Position numbers and translations under genes: made by a program | In this document: positions 52,495-61,868 of the stretch, one piece after another | How the letters are laid out: each line of letters begins with the position of its first letter | Position numbering within the stretch: the first letter of the stretch is position 1 | Assembly (NCBI RefSeq): GCF_002263515.1 | Contig: NZ_CP022752.1 | Span: 1,860,001 to 1,924,000, forward strand | Length of the DNA stretch: 64,000 nucleotides | Source: Actinopolyspora erythraea | Lineage (GTDB): Bacteria > Actinomycetota > Actinomycetes > Mycobacteriales > Pseudonocardiaceae | Direction: 5' to 3' | The notes under the pieces: generated by a model | The model's database searches: none | Seen by the model: the letters and a program-made list of their open reading frames with translations, nothing else | What the model was told of the DNA's origin: nothing

Positions 52495-53107
52495 CCGGAA
52501 TCTCCGTCAACTCGGTGTCGGACGTTTCCGATCCCGTCGGTCGGGATCAGCTCCGGTCGGGGACCGGAACGGTCGTGCGGGGGTTCCTCGCCGGTGCCGG
52601 GGCGACCGGTGAGTTCGGTGCGTACGCGTGACCGGGCGGCGGCGGTGCCACGAGCCGGGCCATCAGCACCGGTCCGCGGCGAACCGCCACTGCCGGGCAC
52701 GCCGTTCGTTCGCCGCGTCCTCGCCGGCCCACCGTGCTCATCGAGCGTTCACCCCCGACTTAGAAATATGATTTGTAAGAGGTAAAAACAAAATGAGCGA
52801 TGTGTCAACCCCCACACCTGTTGGCGCCGCACAGCGGTGCGACGTTGACTGGCCGGTGCCTTCCCGGCGCGTCCGCCGGGGTGGCGCCGCCAGGTGCCGC
52901 CCCGGTGCCGAGAACCCCGTCGCGTGCCCGGCGCCGTCATGGGGCCGCCGTCTCGGGCTCCCGTGCGCGAGCTCCGGTGTGGTGTGGTGCCCACCCGGGT
53001 CTTCGTCCTCCGGGAGCGAGAACCTGTGGGAGGTTCCGTGTGCGGAGCCGGCGAACCGAACGGAGAACTCCGATGAACAGAGCAGCGATCCCCGAAGCGA
53101 GGACCCC
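52495..53107. other. divergent promoter region of GH3 and xylR
   Basis: 613 bases without a convincing gene. It contains the palindrome at 52759-52779. The xylR frame is open back to an ATG at 52793, but those residues are compositionally random and not family-like. Confidence 0.6.
52759..52779. promoter_or_regulatory. candidate operator of the ROK (XylR-type) repressor
   Basis: The arms CTTAGAAAT (52759-52767) and ATTTGTAAG (52771-52779) match at 8 of 9 positions around ATG. This AT-rich site in a GC-rich spacer has the style of XylR/ROK operators and lies between the two divergent genes. Confidence 0.6.
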
Positions 53108-54292
53108 GTGACCACATCGACCGCACAGGGCCGCGATCCGGCCAGCCTGCGGCGTCACAATCTCCGGGCGCTGCTGCGCCACCTGCACCTGCGGGGGCCC
53201 ACCAGCCGGGTCCGGCTCGGTGAGGTGACCGGGCTGACCCGCAGCGCCATCGCCGACCTGGTCGGGGAGCTGACCGAGCGCGGACTGACGACGGAGAGCG
53301 GTTCGAGCCAGCCGCAACCCAGCAGGGGACGGCCCCCGCTGATCGTCTCGCCGCGCGACGAACGCGCCTACGTGCTGGCTGTGGCCCTCGACGTGGACAC
53401 CGTCCGCATCGGCAGGGTGGGGTTGGGCGGCAACGTCCTCGAGGAGATGACCACCCAGCACGAGCACGTCCCTGGTGATCCCACCGCCAGTCTGGAGCAG
53501 CTGGCTCGCCTGCTCCGCGAGTGGGCGGGGACGGCCGACGCCGGTCCCATCGCCGTGGGAGTGGCGGTGCCCGGACTCGTGCGGGCCGAGGACGGGCTGG
53601 TCACCCGCGCCCCCAACCTCGGCTGGCGCGATCTCGGACTGGGGGAGCGGTTGCGTGACCTCGCCGGCCTCACCGCTCCCGTCGTGGTCGGCAACGAGGC
53701 GCGGCTGGCGGCGCTCGCCGAACACCGGCGCGGCGCGGGCAGGGACCGCGCCGACCTCGTGTACGTCTCGGCCGGTGTCGGCGTCGGTGCCGGAATCGTG
53801 GCCCACGACCAGCTGCTCACCGGCAGTACCGGTTACGCGGGCGAGGTGGGGCACATGATCACCAACCCCGGCGGCAGGGCATGCCACTGCGGCGCCCGCG
53901 GGTGCTGGGAGACTGAGATCGGTGCCGACGCCCTGCTGCGGCAGGTGGGTGTGGTGGATCCACCGGACAGGCAGGCCGAACTGGAGCATCTCTTCGAACG
54001 AGCCGAACGCGCGGAGGCCGAGGCCCTCGAGGTGTTCCGGTTCCTCTGCGCTCCGGTGGCCACCGGGTTGGCCAACCTGGTCAATGTCTTCGACCCGAAG
54101 CTGATCCTGCTCGGTGGGCTGCTGCGCCCCGTGCTGCGCCACGCCGAGCGGGAACTGCACGACTCCCTCGACCGCCTGCGCGGACTGCCCGAACTGCCGG
54201 TGGAGTTGGCGCCCGCTCAGCTGGGGGAGCAGGGACATCTGCTGGGGGCGGCCGAAGCCGCGGTGAGCAGTTTTCTCACCACTTTCGAGTAG
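53108..54292 (+). CDS. xylR: ROK-family transcriptional repressor, XylR-like
   Basis: A 394 aa regulator. The N-terminal winged helix (about residues 10-75) reads LRALLRHLHLRGPTSRVRLGEVTGLTRSAIADLVGELTERG-like text. The ROK sugar-kinase-like domain follows, with VYVSAGVGVGAGIV near 220 and the zinc motif CHCGARGCWETEIG near 260. The kinase nucleotide motif DxGxT is not evident, as expected for a repressor. Divergent position next to GH3-xylA-xylB makes xylose the probable inducer. The GTG at 53108 is chosen since homology-like sequence starts there and GAGG lies upstream. Confidence 0.9.
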   Translation: MTTSTAQGRDPASLRRHNLRALLRHLHLRGPTSRVRLGEVTGLTRSAIADLVGELTERGLTTESGSSQPQPSRGRPPLIVSPRDERAYVLAVALDVDTVRIGRVGLGGNVLEEMTTQHEHVPGDPTASLEQLARLLREWAGTADAGPIAVGVAVPGLVRAEDGLVTRAPNLGWRDLGLGERLRDLAGLTAPVVVGNEARLAALAEHRRGAGRDRADLVYVSAGVGVGAGIVAHDQLLTGSTGYAGEVGHMITNPGGRACHCGARGCWETEIGADALLRQVGVVDPPDRQAELEHLFERAERAEAEALEVFRFLCAPVATGLANLVNVFDPKLILLGGLLRPVLRHAERELHDSLDRLRGLPELPVELAPAQLGEQGHLLGAAEAAVSSFLTTFE

Positions 54293-54847
54293 AGGACCTC
54301 GGTGGCCGGGACGCCGTGGCGCCGGGAGAGGGCGCCACCCGTCCCGGTGCGCCGCCGCGGGGTGTGGAACCGCGCGGCTCGGAGCCTTCACCGGTTTCGG
54401 ATTCGACGGCGGCTCGCGAGCACCAGTGGGGTCCGAGGGCGTCGAGGACGCGTTCCCCGCGGCGGGGTCGTGCCGTCGCCGCGCTCCGCTCGTGGGAGTT
54501 CCGGAGGTCTCGTTTCCGTGGCGGCGCCTGATGCGACGTTCGGGCTACGTTGTTCGCTTCTTGATCGTGAAAGTGTTGACTGTCCAGATCGGTGTTGCGA
54601 GTCTCACCGAGCACTGTTTCGGATAGCCGATGAACTAATTCCGTCTCGTCGGAGGCGGTCGCGTCGCCGTGAACACCGCGGGAACTCGATGCGCGGCCGA
54701 AAGCCGTGCTCGGAGGCCCGAAGGAACGATTTCACCCGGTAGGGAGTACGCAACCACTCGCCGAGGTTGCTTTCCGGGAATTCCCCCGCGGACGAGGACC
54801 GCCGTGGGCGGGCGCGAGGTGACCGCTTCCCAACGGCAGGAGGAAAA
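54293..54847. other. intergenic region between xylR and GH115
   Basis: 555 bases. The xylR terminator hairpin is at its left end (54306-54347). The right part should carry the GH115 promoter and ends in a strong GGAGG. I see no second copy of the xylR palindrome and no gene. Confidence 0.55.
54306..54347 (+). terminator. hairpin after xylR
   Basis: CCGGGACG (54306-54313) pairs with CGTCCCGG (54340-54347), and GTGGCGCC (54316-54323) pairs with GGCGCCAC (54331-54338). The stem has a small bulge and lies 14 nt after the stop. Confidence 0.75.
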
Positions 54848-57800
54848 ATGCCGGAGTACGGCAGGAGAGCGTTTCTGAGAACTTCCGGTGCCGCGGCCAC
54901 GGGAATCGCGCTGCTTTCCGCTTCGTCTGAAACGGCCGGTGCGGATTCCCCCGAAAAGGGGGAATACATAACCACTCGGCCCGTTCCCGGTGGATTTCCG
55001 TTGGTGGACCACGGGCGGGCGGCGCCATTGGTCATCGACTCCTCGGACTTCGAGGGAGTGCTCCGCGCCGTCGACGACCTCCGGAAGGACCTGCGCGCCG
55101 TATCGGACGTCGAACCGGATCTCGAACGCGACTCGACCACCGGACACGACCACGTGGTCCTGATCGGGACGATCGGACGCAGCCGGCTGATCGACCGTCT
55201 GGTGGACCAGCGCGAACTCGACGTGACCGGTGTCACCGGGCAGTGGGAGACCTCCCTCGTGCAGCTGGTGGAAAACCCCTTCCAGGAGGTGGGGCGCGCC
55301 CTGGTGATCGCCGGGAGCGACCAGCGCGGAACGATCTACGGCTGCTACGACATTTCCGCGCGGATCGGGGTTTCCCCCTGGTACTGGTTCGACGACGTCC
55401 CGCCGCGTCGACACGACCGGCTGTACGTGCTTCCGGGCAGGCACACCCAGGGGCCACCGGCCGTCAAGTACCGGGGCTTGTTCATCAACGACGAGGCGCC
55501 CGCCCTCGCCCGGTGGGTGCCCGACCACTTCGGCCCGGGAGAGGCGCCGGGACATCCCGGTGGATTCAACCACGAGTTCTACGCCAGGGTTTTCGAGACC
55601 ATGCTGCGGCTCAGGGCCAACTACCTGTGGCCAGCCATGTGGGGAAAGGCGTTCGCCGAGGACGACCCACGCAATCTGGAGACGGCGAGAAAGTACGGAA
55701 TCGTCCTGGGAACCGCCCACAACGAACCCATGATGCGCGGAATAGAGGAGTGGAACCGTCACGCGGTTCCCGCCGAACGCGACGACGAGGGAAACATCGT
55801 CGAACCGGGCCACGACCCCTACGGCGGAACGGGGGAGTGGAGCTTCCGCCGCAACCGTGCCGCGATCGAGGCCTACTGGACCGAGGGGATTCGCCGGAAG
55901 GCGGAACGGGGGTTCGAGGGAGTCGTCACGCTCGGAATGCGCGGCAACGGCGACTTCGCGCTGGGAGACGGCGACTCCATGGACCTGATGAGCCGCATCG
56001 TCGACAGCCAGCGCCGTATCCTCCGCGAGGAGGGCGGTGCCGACCTCACCGAGATCCCACAGGTGTGGACCCTGTACAAGGAGGTCCAGCGCTACTGGGA
56101 CAAGGGACTGCGACCGCCGGACGACGTCACCGTCGTGATCACCGACGACAACTGGGGAAACATCCGAAAGCTCCCCGACCCGGAACTGCCGGAACGTGAG
56201 GGCGGTTACGGACTCTACTATCACTACGACTACGTCGGGCTCGGGCGCAACTACAAGTGGGTCGACACCAGTCCGCTGCCCAACATCTGGGACCAGCTCA
56301 ACCAGGCCTACAGCTACGGAGTGGACCGGCTGTGGGTGGTCAACGTGGGCGACTTCAAGGGAATGGAACGCCCGCTGCAGTTCTTCCTGGACTACGCGTG
56401 GAATCCGGAACGCTGGCCGTCGCACCGCCTCCCGGAGTGGGAACGCGGGTTCGTCGAACTCAACTTCGGCCCCGACCAGGCCGGACCCATCGCGGACGTG
56501 CTGCACGGCTACGCCGCCCTGCAGGCCCGCCGCAAACCCGAACTGCTGAACCGGCGCATCACGGTCGATCCGGACGGGGACCTCGCGAACGACCCCTCGG
56601 CGGTCGTCTACGACGACGAGGCCACCCCCTTCAGCCTGACCAACTACCGCGAGATCGAACGAGTCACCGAGGAGTGGAGACGCCTGGCCGAGGAGGCCGA
56701 GCGCATCCGCGACCGATTACCGGCCTCGGACCGCGACGCCTACTACGAGCTCGTGCTGTACCGGGTGAAGGCGACCGCCAACCTGTACGAACTCCGCGAG
56801 GCGGAGTTCACCAACATCCACTACGCCGAGCAGGGGCGGGCCCGCACGAACCGACTGGCCGATGTGGCCGAAGCGCGGTTCGCCGACGACCAGGCGATGT
56901 CGGACTACTACAACAACGAGCTGGCCGGCGGGAAGTGGCAGGGCTTCCAGACGCAGCCGAAGATCGGTTACGGCGACGTGCGGCGCTACGGCCCCGATGC
57001 CCCCTGGCAGCAGCCGCAGCGCGACCAGCGGGCTCTTCCCGATGCCGTCTACCCACCCGTACGCCGGATCGAACTCCCCGCCACCGCCGAGATGGGAGTG
57101 GCGATCGACGGCTCCGGCTCGTGGTGGCCCCGCGCGGACGGCACACCCGTGCTGCCGAGGTTCAGCCCTTACCAGACCGCCCCCGCGCAGTACGTCGAGG
57201 TGTTCAACCGGGGGACCGAACCGTTCGACTACACGATCGAGTCCGGGGTTCCGTGGCTGGTTCCCGACTCCGGGCGGGGAAGGGTGACCGACCAGGTACG
57301 CGTCGGACTGCGGGTCGACTGGAAACGAGCCCCGCGTGGGACGAGCCGTGTGCCGATCACCGTCTCCGGTTCGGAGGGGACCAGCGTCGAGCTGCGGGCC
57401 GTCGTCGACAACCCGCGGCTGCGCGGCGGGTGGGGGCACGGATTCGTCGAGGCCGGTGGACACGTGGCCATCGAAGCAGAGCACCACAGCCGTGCGGTTC
57501 CCGCCCGGGACGTGGGCTGGCGGTGCGTGCCCGACATCGGAAGCGCCGGATCCGGTATGGAACCCTTCCCGGTCACCGCGCCCTCCCGGCGTCCCGGACG
57601 GGCGAGTCCCCGGCTGGAGTACGACCTCACCCTGTTCACCACCGGGACGGTGGAGGTCACGGTGTACCTGTCCCCGCGAAACGACGTTCTCCCCACGCCG
57701 GGACTGCGGTACGCGCTCTCCTTCGACGACGAGCACCCCCGGACCGTCGACGTCATCGCGGCCACCGGCGCCGACGCCACCGCCATGAACAGGCAGTGGC

Positions 57801-57979
57801 AGCGCAACACCTCCGACAACATCAACCGGACCACCACCTCGCACACCATCCGGAAGGCGGGCAGGCACACCCTCAGAATCTGGATGGTCGACCCCACGGT
57901 CGTGGTGCAGCGGATCGTGGTCGACACCGGCGGAGTCGAGTACAGCTACCTGGGCCCGCCGGAGAGCATGCGGCGGTGA
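54848..57979 (+). CDS. Tat-exported GH115 xylan alpha-1,2-glucuronidase
   Basis: A 1043 aa enzyme that removes (4-O-methyl-)glucuronic acid side chains from xylan. The signal region GRRAFLRTSGAAATGIALL carries a twin-arginine motif, suggesting folded export by Tat. GH115 domain segments follow: RGLFINDEAPALARW near residue 210, ANYLWPAMWGKAFAEDDP near 260, LGTAHNEPMMRGIEEWNRH near 290, VTLGMRGNGDFALGDGD near 360, ITDDNWGNIRKLP near 430 and GLYYHYDYVG near 455. The C-terminal beta-sandwich domains run to the end. The ATG at 54848 follows GGAGG. It complements the GH3 beta-xylosidase and probably shares xylR control. Confidence 0.93.
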   Translation: MPEYGRRAFLRTSGAAATGIALLSASSETAGADSPEKGEYITTRPVPGGFPLVDHGRAAPLVIDSSDFEGVLRAVDDLRKDLRAVSDVEPDLERDSTTGHDHVVLIGTIGRSRLIDRLVDQRELDVTGVTGQWETSLVQLVENPFQEVGRALVIAGSDQRGTIYGCYDISARIGVSPWYWFDDVPPRRHDRLYVLPGRHTQGPPAVKYRGLFINDEAPALARWVPDHFGPGEAPGHPGGFNHEFYARVFETMLRLRANYLWPAMWGKAFAEDDPRNLETARKYGIVLGTAHNEPMMRGIEEWNRHAVPAERDDEGNIVEPGHDPYGGTGEWSFRRNRAAIEAYWTEGIRRKAERGFEGVVTLGMRGNGDFALGDGDSMDLMSRIVDSQRRILREEGGADLTEIPQVWTLYKEVQRYWDKGLRPPDDVTVVITDDNWGNIRKLPDPELPEREGGYGLYYHYDYVGLGRNYKWVDTSPLPNIWDQLNQAYSYGVDRLWVVNVGDFKGMERPLQFFLDYAWNPERWPSHRLPEWERGFVELNFGPDQAGPIADVLHGYAALQARRKPELLNRRITVDPDGDLANDPSAVVYDDEATPFSLTNYREIERVTEEWRRLAEEAERIRDRLPASDRDAYYELVLYRVKATANLYELREAEFTNIHYAEQGRARTNRLADVAEARFADDQAMSDYYNNELAGGKWQGFQTQPKIGYGDVRRYGPDAPWQQPQRDQRALPDAVYPPVRRIELPATAEMGVAIDGSGSWWPRADGTPVLPRFSPYQTAPAQYVEVFNRGTEPFDYTIESGVPWLVPDSGRGRVTDQVRVGLRVDWKRAPRGTSRVPITVSGSEGTSVELRAVVDNPRLRGGWGHGFVEAGGHVAIEAEHHSRAVPARDVGWRCVPDIGSAGSGMEPFPVTAPSRRPGRASPRLEYDLTLFTTGTVEVTVYLSPRNDVLPTPGLRYALSFDDEHPRTVDVIAATGADATAMNRQWQRNTSDNINRTTTSHTIRKAGRHTLRIWMVDPTVVVQRIVVDTGGVEYSYLGPPESMRR

Positions 57980-57989
57980 CCGCCCCCGC

Positions 57990-58027
57990 CACGCCCGGTG
58001 CGGTTGGCCCACACCGTCCCGGGCGTG
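57990..58027. terminator. bidirectional hairpin between GH115 and the Lrp gene
   Basis: CACGCCCGG (57990-57998) pairs with CCGGGCGTG (58019-58027), and an inner CGGTG/CACCG extends it. The flanking genes are convergent. Confidence 0.65.
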
Positions 58028-58035
58028 CCCGGTGC

Positions 58036-59097
58036 TCACCGCGACCAGGCGCCGATCGGAACCCGGTCGAACATCACCCCGTCGGCATCGAGCAACCGCC
58101 CCATCCGCTTGACCGCTGACAGGGTGACGGCACGTTCGAGCACGGTCGCTCCGGTCAGCCGCCGGGAAAGCGCCCGCTCGAAGGAGCCACACTCCGCGGT
58201 CGAATTCAGCCACACCGACAACAGCAGGTTGGTCCGTCCCGTGGTGGCCACGCACAGCCGGATCTGCGGGAGCCCGGCGATGATCCCGCCGAAGTTCTCC
58301 AACTCACCGGCGGGAACGTTCAGCCGGTAAGTGACGATGACGGGCCAACCGGCCAGACCGTGGGCGAGGTCGCACCGCAAGCACAGCTCCCGGTTCCGGA
58401 TCATCCGACTCAGCCGTCTCCGCACCGCGGTCTCGCTGAGCCCGGTCTCGCGCGCCAGCTCGGCGCAACTGCGGCGGGCGTCGGCGTTGAGGGCGAGCAG
58501 CAGCGAGAGGTCGGAGCGCCGCAACCGGCTCAGCCCCTTCGGCGATTCGGGGGGCGAGCCGTCGAACAGCACCGAACGCTGCCGCTGGTCCAGGGCCCGG
58601 ACCAGCCAGTCACCTCCCTCACGGAAGAAGTTCGTGCCCACGCTCAACCGCGTCGCACGCACCCCGTCCAGCGCCGCGAGCCCGTGGTTCAGGAACGAGT
58701 CCAACCCGCCGAGGTCGTGGGCCGCGACGTTCAGCAGGAGCTGGTAGTCGCCGGAGGTCCGCTGGACGTCGAACACGCACTCCCAGCGGCTCAGCCGCGC
58801 CGTGATCCCCTCCAGCGCGTCCGGCCGACACGACACGTCCACGTACCCGATCGTCGAGGTCAGCGGCGTCGGATACGCGGTGAGCCAGGCCAGTCCGCTG
58901 TCCGTCAACCGGCGCCACCGGCGTGCCGCCGAAGTGGGGTCCAGTCCCAGCGCCGCCGCGATGCGGGTCCAGGGAGCACGTGGGCGAACCTGCAGCGCTT
59001 CCATCAGGGCCAGGTCCGTTTCGGTCAGTCCGGCGGAATCCGGCGCACGGCCGAGCTGTGCGCCGGATTCCGGTGAAATGGCGGCGCTGAACGACAT
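58036..59097 (-). CDS. tandem Lrp/AsnC-family regulator (duplicated module)
   Basis: A 353 aa regulator made of two Lrp/AsnC units. The first HTH (about residues 25-72) has RAPWTRIAAALGLDPTSAARRWRRL, followed by a RAM-like sensor (about 80-165). The second HTH (about 190-240) has RRSCAELARETGLSETAVRRRLSRM, followed by a second sensor to the end. Typical Lrp proteins have one unit of about 150 residues. It is divergent by only 56 bp from an MFS transporter and amidohydrolase operon, which it probably controls in response to an amino acid or its conjugate. The ATG at 59097 is the first start before the first HTH. Confidence 0.88.
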   Translation of the reverse strand: MSFSAAISPESGAQLGRAPDSAGLTETDLALMEALQVRPRAPWTRIAAALGLDPTSAARRWRRLTDSGLAWLTAYPTPLTSTIGYVDVSCRPDALEGITARLSRWECVFDVQRTSGDYQLLLNVAAHDLGGLDSFLNHGLAALDGVRATRLSVGTNFFREGGDWLVRALDQRQRSVLFDGSPPESPKGLSRLRRSDLSLLLALNADARRSCAELARETGLSETAVRRRLSRMIRNRELCLRCDLAHGLAGWPVIVTYRLNVPAGELENFGGIIAGLPQIRLCVATTGRTNLLLSVWLNSTAECGSFERALSRRLTGATVLERAVTLSAVKRMGRLLDADGVMFDRVPIGAWSR

Positions 59098-59153
59098 GCG
59101 GCCTAGTGTGACCGGACCTCCGCGACAGAGGAAGAGCAGAAGGGAGCCTGTTT

Positions 59154-60407
59154 GTGCACAAGACGACACGGATAACCGTGGCGCTGCTCTTCGCGGCCTG
59201 GACCGTCGACTACATAGATCGGCTGGTCGTCAATCTCGCGCTTCCCGCCATGGGCGAGTCGTTCGACCTGGCGCACGGGGAACGGGGGCTGATCATCTCC
59301 GCCTTCTTCCTCACCTACGCCGTGTTCCAGATACCGGGCGGGTTGTTCGCCGACCGCTTCGGAGGCGTACGGATGGCCTGCATCGCGCTCGCGCTGTGGT
59401 CGATCTTCACCGGCCTGACGGCCGCGGCGTGGTCCTTCCTCGTGCTGCTGCTGGTGCGCTGCTGTTTCGGTGCGGCACAGGGGCTTTTCCCCGGGGCCGC
59501 GCTGAACGCGTTGAGCAAGCGCACCGTTCCGGAACAGCGGATGACGGCAACGGGCTGGGTGCAGAGCTCCAACGCCTTCGGCGGCCTGCTGGCCGCGTTG
59601 CTGGCCTCGGTGCTGCTGTCGTTGTGGGACTGGCGCGTCATGTACGTGACCGTGTCGGTGCTGGGAATACTGGTGCTGGTGGCGATCATGCGCTGGATGC
59701 CCCCGGAGATGGCACCCGAGCACACCGGACAGCTCGTCCGCCGGGCGCGCGGTGCCACCGCGGCCGTACTGCGTTCCCCGGTCATGTGGGGGTTCGCGCT
59801 GCTGTTCTTCGCCTACGACGTGGTGATCTGGGGGCTGAACTCCTGGTCGGCCTCCTACCTGGTCGAGGAGCGAGGGCTGCCGATCCAGTACGGTGGGCTG
59901 CTGGCCATCGGTCCGACACTGACCGCCGCCGTCGGTGCCGTGATCGGTGGCAGGCTCTCCGACCGGTTCGAGGGGCGCCCACGACGCATCATCCTGCCCG
60001 CCATGTCCATCGTGGCGGTACTGCTGTTCCTGCTGCCCAGAACCCCCTCCATCGCCACCTACGTCATCTGCGGGACGGTGCTCAGCGGGGTGGCGGGACT
60101 CTGCTACCTGCCCTCCTTCTCCGTTCCGCTGCGGAGCCTGCCTCCCGCGCTCAGCGGGGTGGCCTCCGGCATGATCCTCTTCGGAGGGCAGCTGTCCGGA
60201 ATCATCACGCCGACCGTCTTCGGCACCGTCGTCGACCACTTCTCCTACACGGCGGCGTTCGGTGTGCTGATCGTCGGCCCTGTACTGGCCATCTCGACCG
60301 TGCTGTTCGTCCCGCAGACCACGGGACGTTTCCTCGAACGCTTTCGACAGCTCGGTGACGACGACAAGGAGGACATCGATGCCCGAGCGGCCCAGCAGCA
60401 CGGCTGA
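59154..60407 (+). CDS. MFS transporter, anion:cation symporter (ACS) type
   Basis: A 417 aa, 12-TM permease. The first helix with WTVDYIDRLVVNLALPAMG and the loop FADRFGGVRMACIALALW (motif A) are typical of ACS sugar-acid, phthalate or organic-anion symporters. The second half repeats with GRLSDRFEGRPRRIILP. The GTG start at 59154 follows AGGGAG. The stop overlaps the amidohydrolase gene by 29 bp, so the two are co-expressed. The substrate is likely an anionic amino-acid conjugate (inference from the partner gene). Confidence 0.9.
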   Translation: MHKTTRITVALLFAAWTVDYIDRLVVNLALPAMGESFDLAHGERGLIISAFFLTYAVFQIPGGLFADRFGGVRMACIALALWSIFTGLTAAAWSFLVLLLVRCCFGAAQGLFPGAALNALSKRTVPEQRMTATGWVQSSNAFGGLLAALLASVLLSLWDWRVMYVTVSVLGILVLVAIMRWMPPEMAPEHTGQLVRRARGATAAVLRSPVMWGFALLFFAYDVVIWGLNSWSASYLVEERGLPIQYGGLLAIGPTLTAAVGAVIGGRLSDRFEGRPRRIILPAMSIVAVLLFLLPRTPSIATYVICGTVLSGVAGLCYLPSFSVPLRSLPPALSGVASGMILFGGQLSGIITPTVFGTVVDHFSYTAAFGVLIVGPVLAISTVLFVPQTTGRFLERFRQLGDDDKEDIDARAAQQHG

Positions 60408-61650
60408 TCCCCTCGAGAACGGACTGTCCGGATTTCTCCCCAGAGTGGTGGAGACGTACCGTGACCTGCACGCCCATCCGGAACTCGCGTTCACCGAGCA
60501 CCGCACGGCCGCGACGGTGGCGAGCGAGCTGCGTGCGGTAGGAGGTTGGGAGGTCACCGAGGGAGTCGGCGGAACCGGTGTGGTGGCAGTGCTGCGCAAC
60601 GGCGACGGCCCCGTGGTGTGGCTGCGGGCCGACATGGACGCGCTGCCGCTGCGGGAGGAGACCGGCCTGCCGTACGCCTCGGTCGAGCCGGGGCGTATGC
60701 ACGCCTGCGGACACGACGTGCACACCGCCTGCCTGCTGGGGGCCTGCCGCCAGTTCGCCGCCAATCCCGGAGCCTGGCGCGGCACGGTCGTGGCGGTGTT
60801 CCAGCCCGCCGAGGAGATCGGTCGTGGGGCCCGAGCCATGCTCGACGACGGGATACTGCGCCGGTTCCCAGCACCGACGGTCTCCCTGGGGCAGCACGTC
60901 GGGCCGCTTCCCGCGGGAGTCGTGATCACCCGGCCGGGAACGCTGATGGCCGCGGCCGAGAGCCTCCGGGTGAGGCTCCACGGCAAGGGCGGGCACGCCT
61001 CCACCCCGCGCTTCGCGGTGGACCCGGTGGTGCTGGCCGCCACCGTGGTACTGCGGCTGCAGGCGTTCTCGGCCCAGCACGCGGGCGAGTGGCCTCCCCG
61101 CGTGCTCACGGTGGGGGCGCTGCACGCGGGAACCGTCGCCAACATCATCCCGGAGGAGGCGGAGCTGCTGCTGAGCCTGCGGACGTTCACTTCACGGGCG
61201 CACGAGGAGATGGTGGAGGCGGTGCGGCGGATCGTGGTCGCCGAGGCGGAGGCCTCTGGAGCACCGAAACCCCCGGAGATCGAGCGGTACAACCGCTTCG
61301 ACCCCACGGTCAACACCGAGGGGACCACCGAACGGGTGATCAACGCGCTGCACGAGGCGGGCAGCCTGGTACGCACGTTGTCCGACCCGCTCAACGGCAG
61401 CGAGGACTTCGGCGGGTTCGCCACCGAGGCGGGTTGCCCTTCCGTGTTCTGGCACTTCGGCGGTGCCGCCCCGTCCCGCTTCTCCGAGCGGGACCTCGAA
61501 CTGCTGGCAGCGGGTGAACTGCCACCCGGCACGGTCTCGAACCACTCGCCGAGCTACGCCCCCGATCCGGAGGAGGCGATTCTCCAGGGAATCCGCAACC
61601 TGCTCGTCGCGGGACGCGAGTGGCTGCGTCCGGACACCACGCGGGGGTGA
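60379..61650 (+). CDS. M20 family amidohydrolase (N-acyl amino acid / hippurate hydrolase-like)
   Basis: A 423 aa metal-dependent amidase. Metal-site motifs are WLRADMDALPL near residue 80, HACGHDVHTACLLGA near 105, FQPAEEIGRGA near 140 with the catalytic Glu, and LNGSEDFGGF near 345. The dimerisation domain contains GKGGHASTPRFAVDPV near 205. The ATG at 60379 follows AAGGAGG inside the end of the transporter gene. With the transporter and Lrp regulator it forms a small uptake-and-hydrolysis module for N-acylated amino acids. Confidence 0.93.
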   Translation: MPERPSSTADPLENGLSGFLPRVVETYRDLHAHPELAFTEHRTAATVASELRAVGGWEVTEGVGGTGVVAVLRNGDGPVVWLRADMDALPLREETGLPYASVEPGRMHACGHDVHTACLLGACRQFAANPGAWRGTVVAVFQPAEEIGRGARAMLDDGILRRFPAPTVSLGQHVGPLPAGVVITRPGTLMAAAESLRVRLHGKGGHASTPRFAVDPVVLAATVVLRLQAFSAQHAGEWPPRVLTVGALHAGTVANIIPEEAELLLSLRTFTSRAHEEMVEAVRRIVVAEAEASGAPKPPEIERYNRFDPTVNTEGTTERVINALHEAGSLVRTLSDPLNGSEDFGGFATEAGCPSVFWHFGGAAPSRFSERDLELLAAGELPPGTVSNHSPSYAPDPEEAILQGIRNLLVAGREWLRPDTTRG

Positions 61651-61787
61651 CCGAACCCGTCGGTACCGAGCGCGTTCCGGTGGTGCCGACGGGAGTAGAC
61701 GCCACCCGAACCGGCGTCGGAGCGTCACCGTGACGCTGTCCCCCGGTGAACGAGGCCACCACCGCGCGCGGGGGCGGGAGTTACCGT

Positions 61788-61830
61788 CCGCGTGGTTTCC
61801 GCGCCGTGCCACGACGCGGAAACCACGCGG
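61788..61830. terminator. bidirectional terminator with 16-bp perfect stem
   Basis: CCGCGTGGTTTCCGCG (61788-61803) and CGCGGAAACCACGCGG (61815-61830) pair perfectly around an 11-nt loop. It separates convergent amidohydrolase and GH31 genes. Confidence 0.85.
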
Positions 61831-61868
61831 AGGTCATCCGAGCGGATGAGCGCACCCCGCTTCGAGGG

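Noticed and set aside
52793..53107. An N-terminal extension of the ROK regulator to an ATG at 52793
   Set aside because: The added residues are random in character, cross the promoter spacer and have no ribosome site. The GTG at 53108 begins the family sequence.
59103..61532. An 809-codon minus-strand frame opposite the MFS and amidohydrolase genes
   Set aside because: It spans two well-defined plus-strand genes and has low-complexity Arg/Gln/His composition with no domain.
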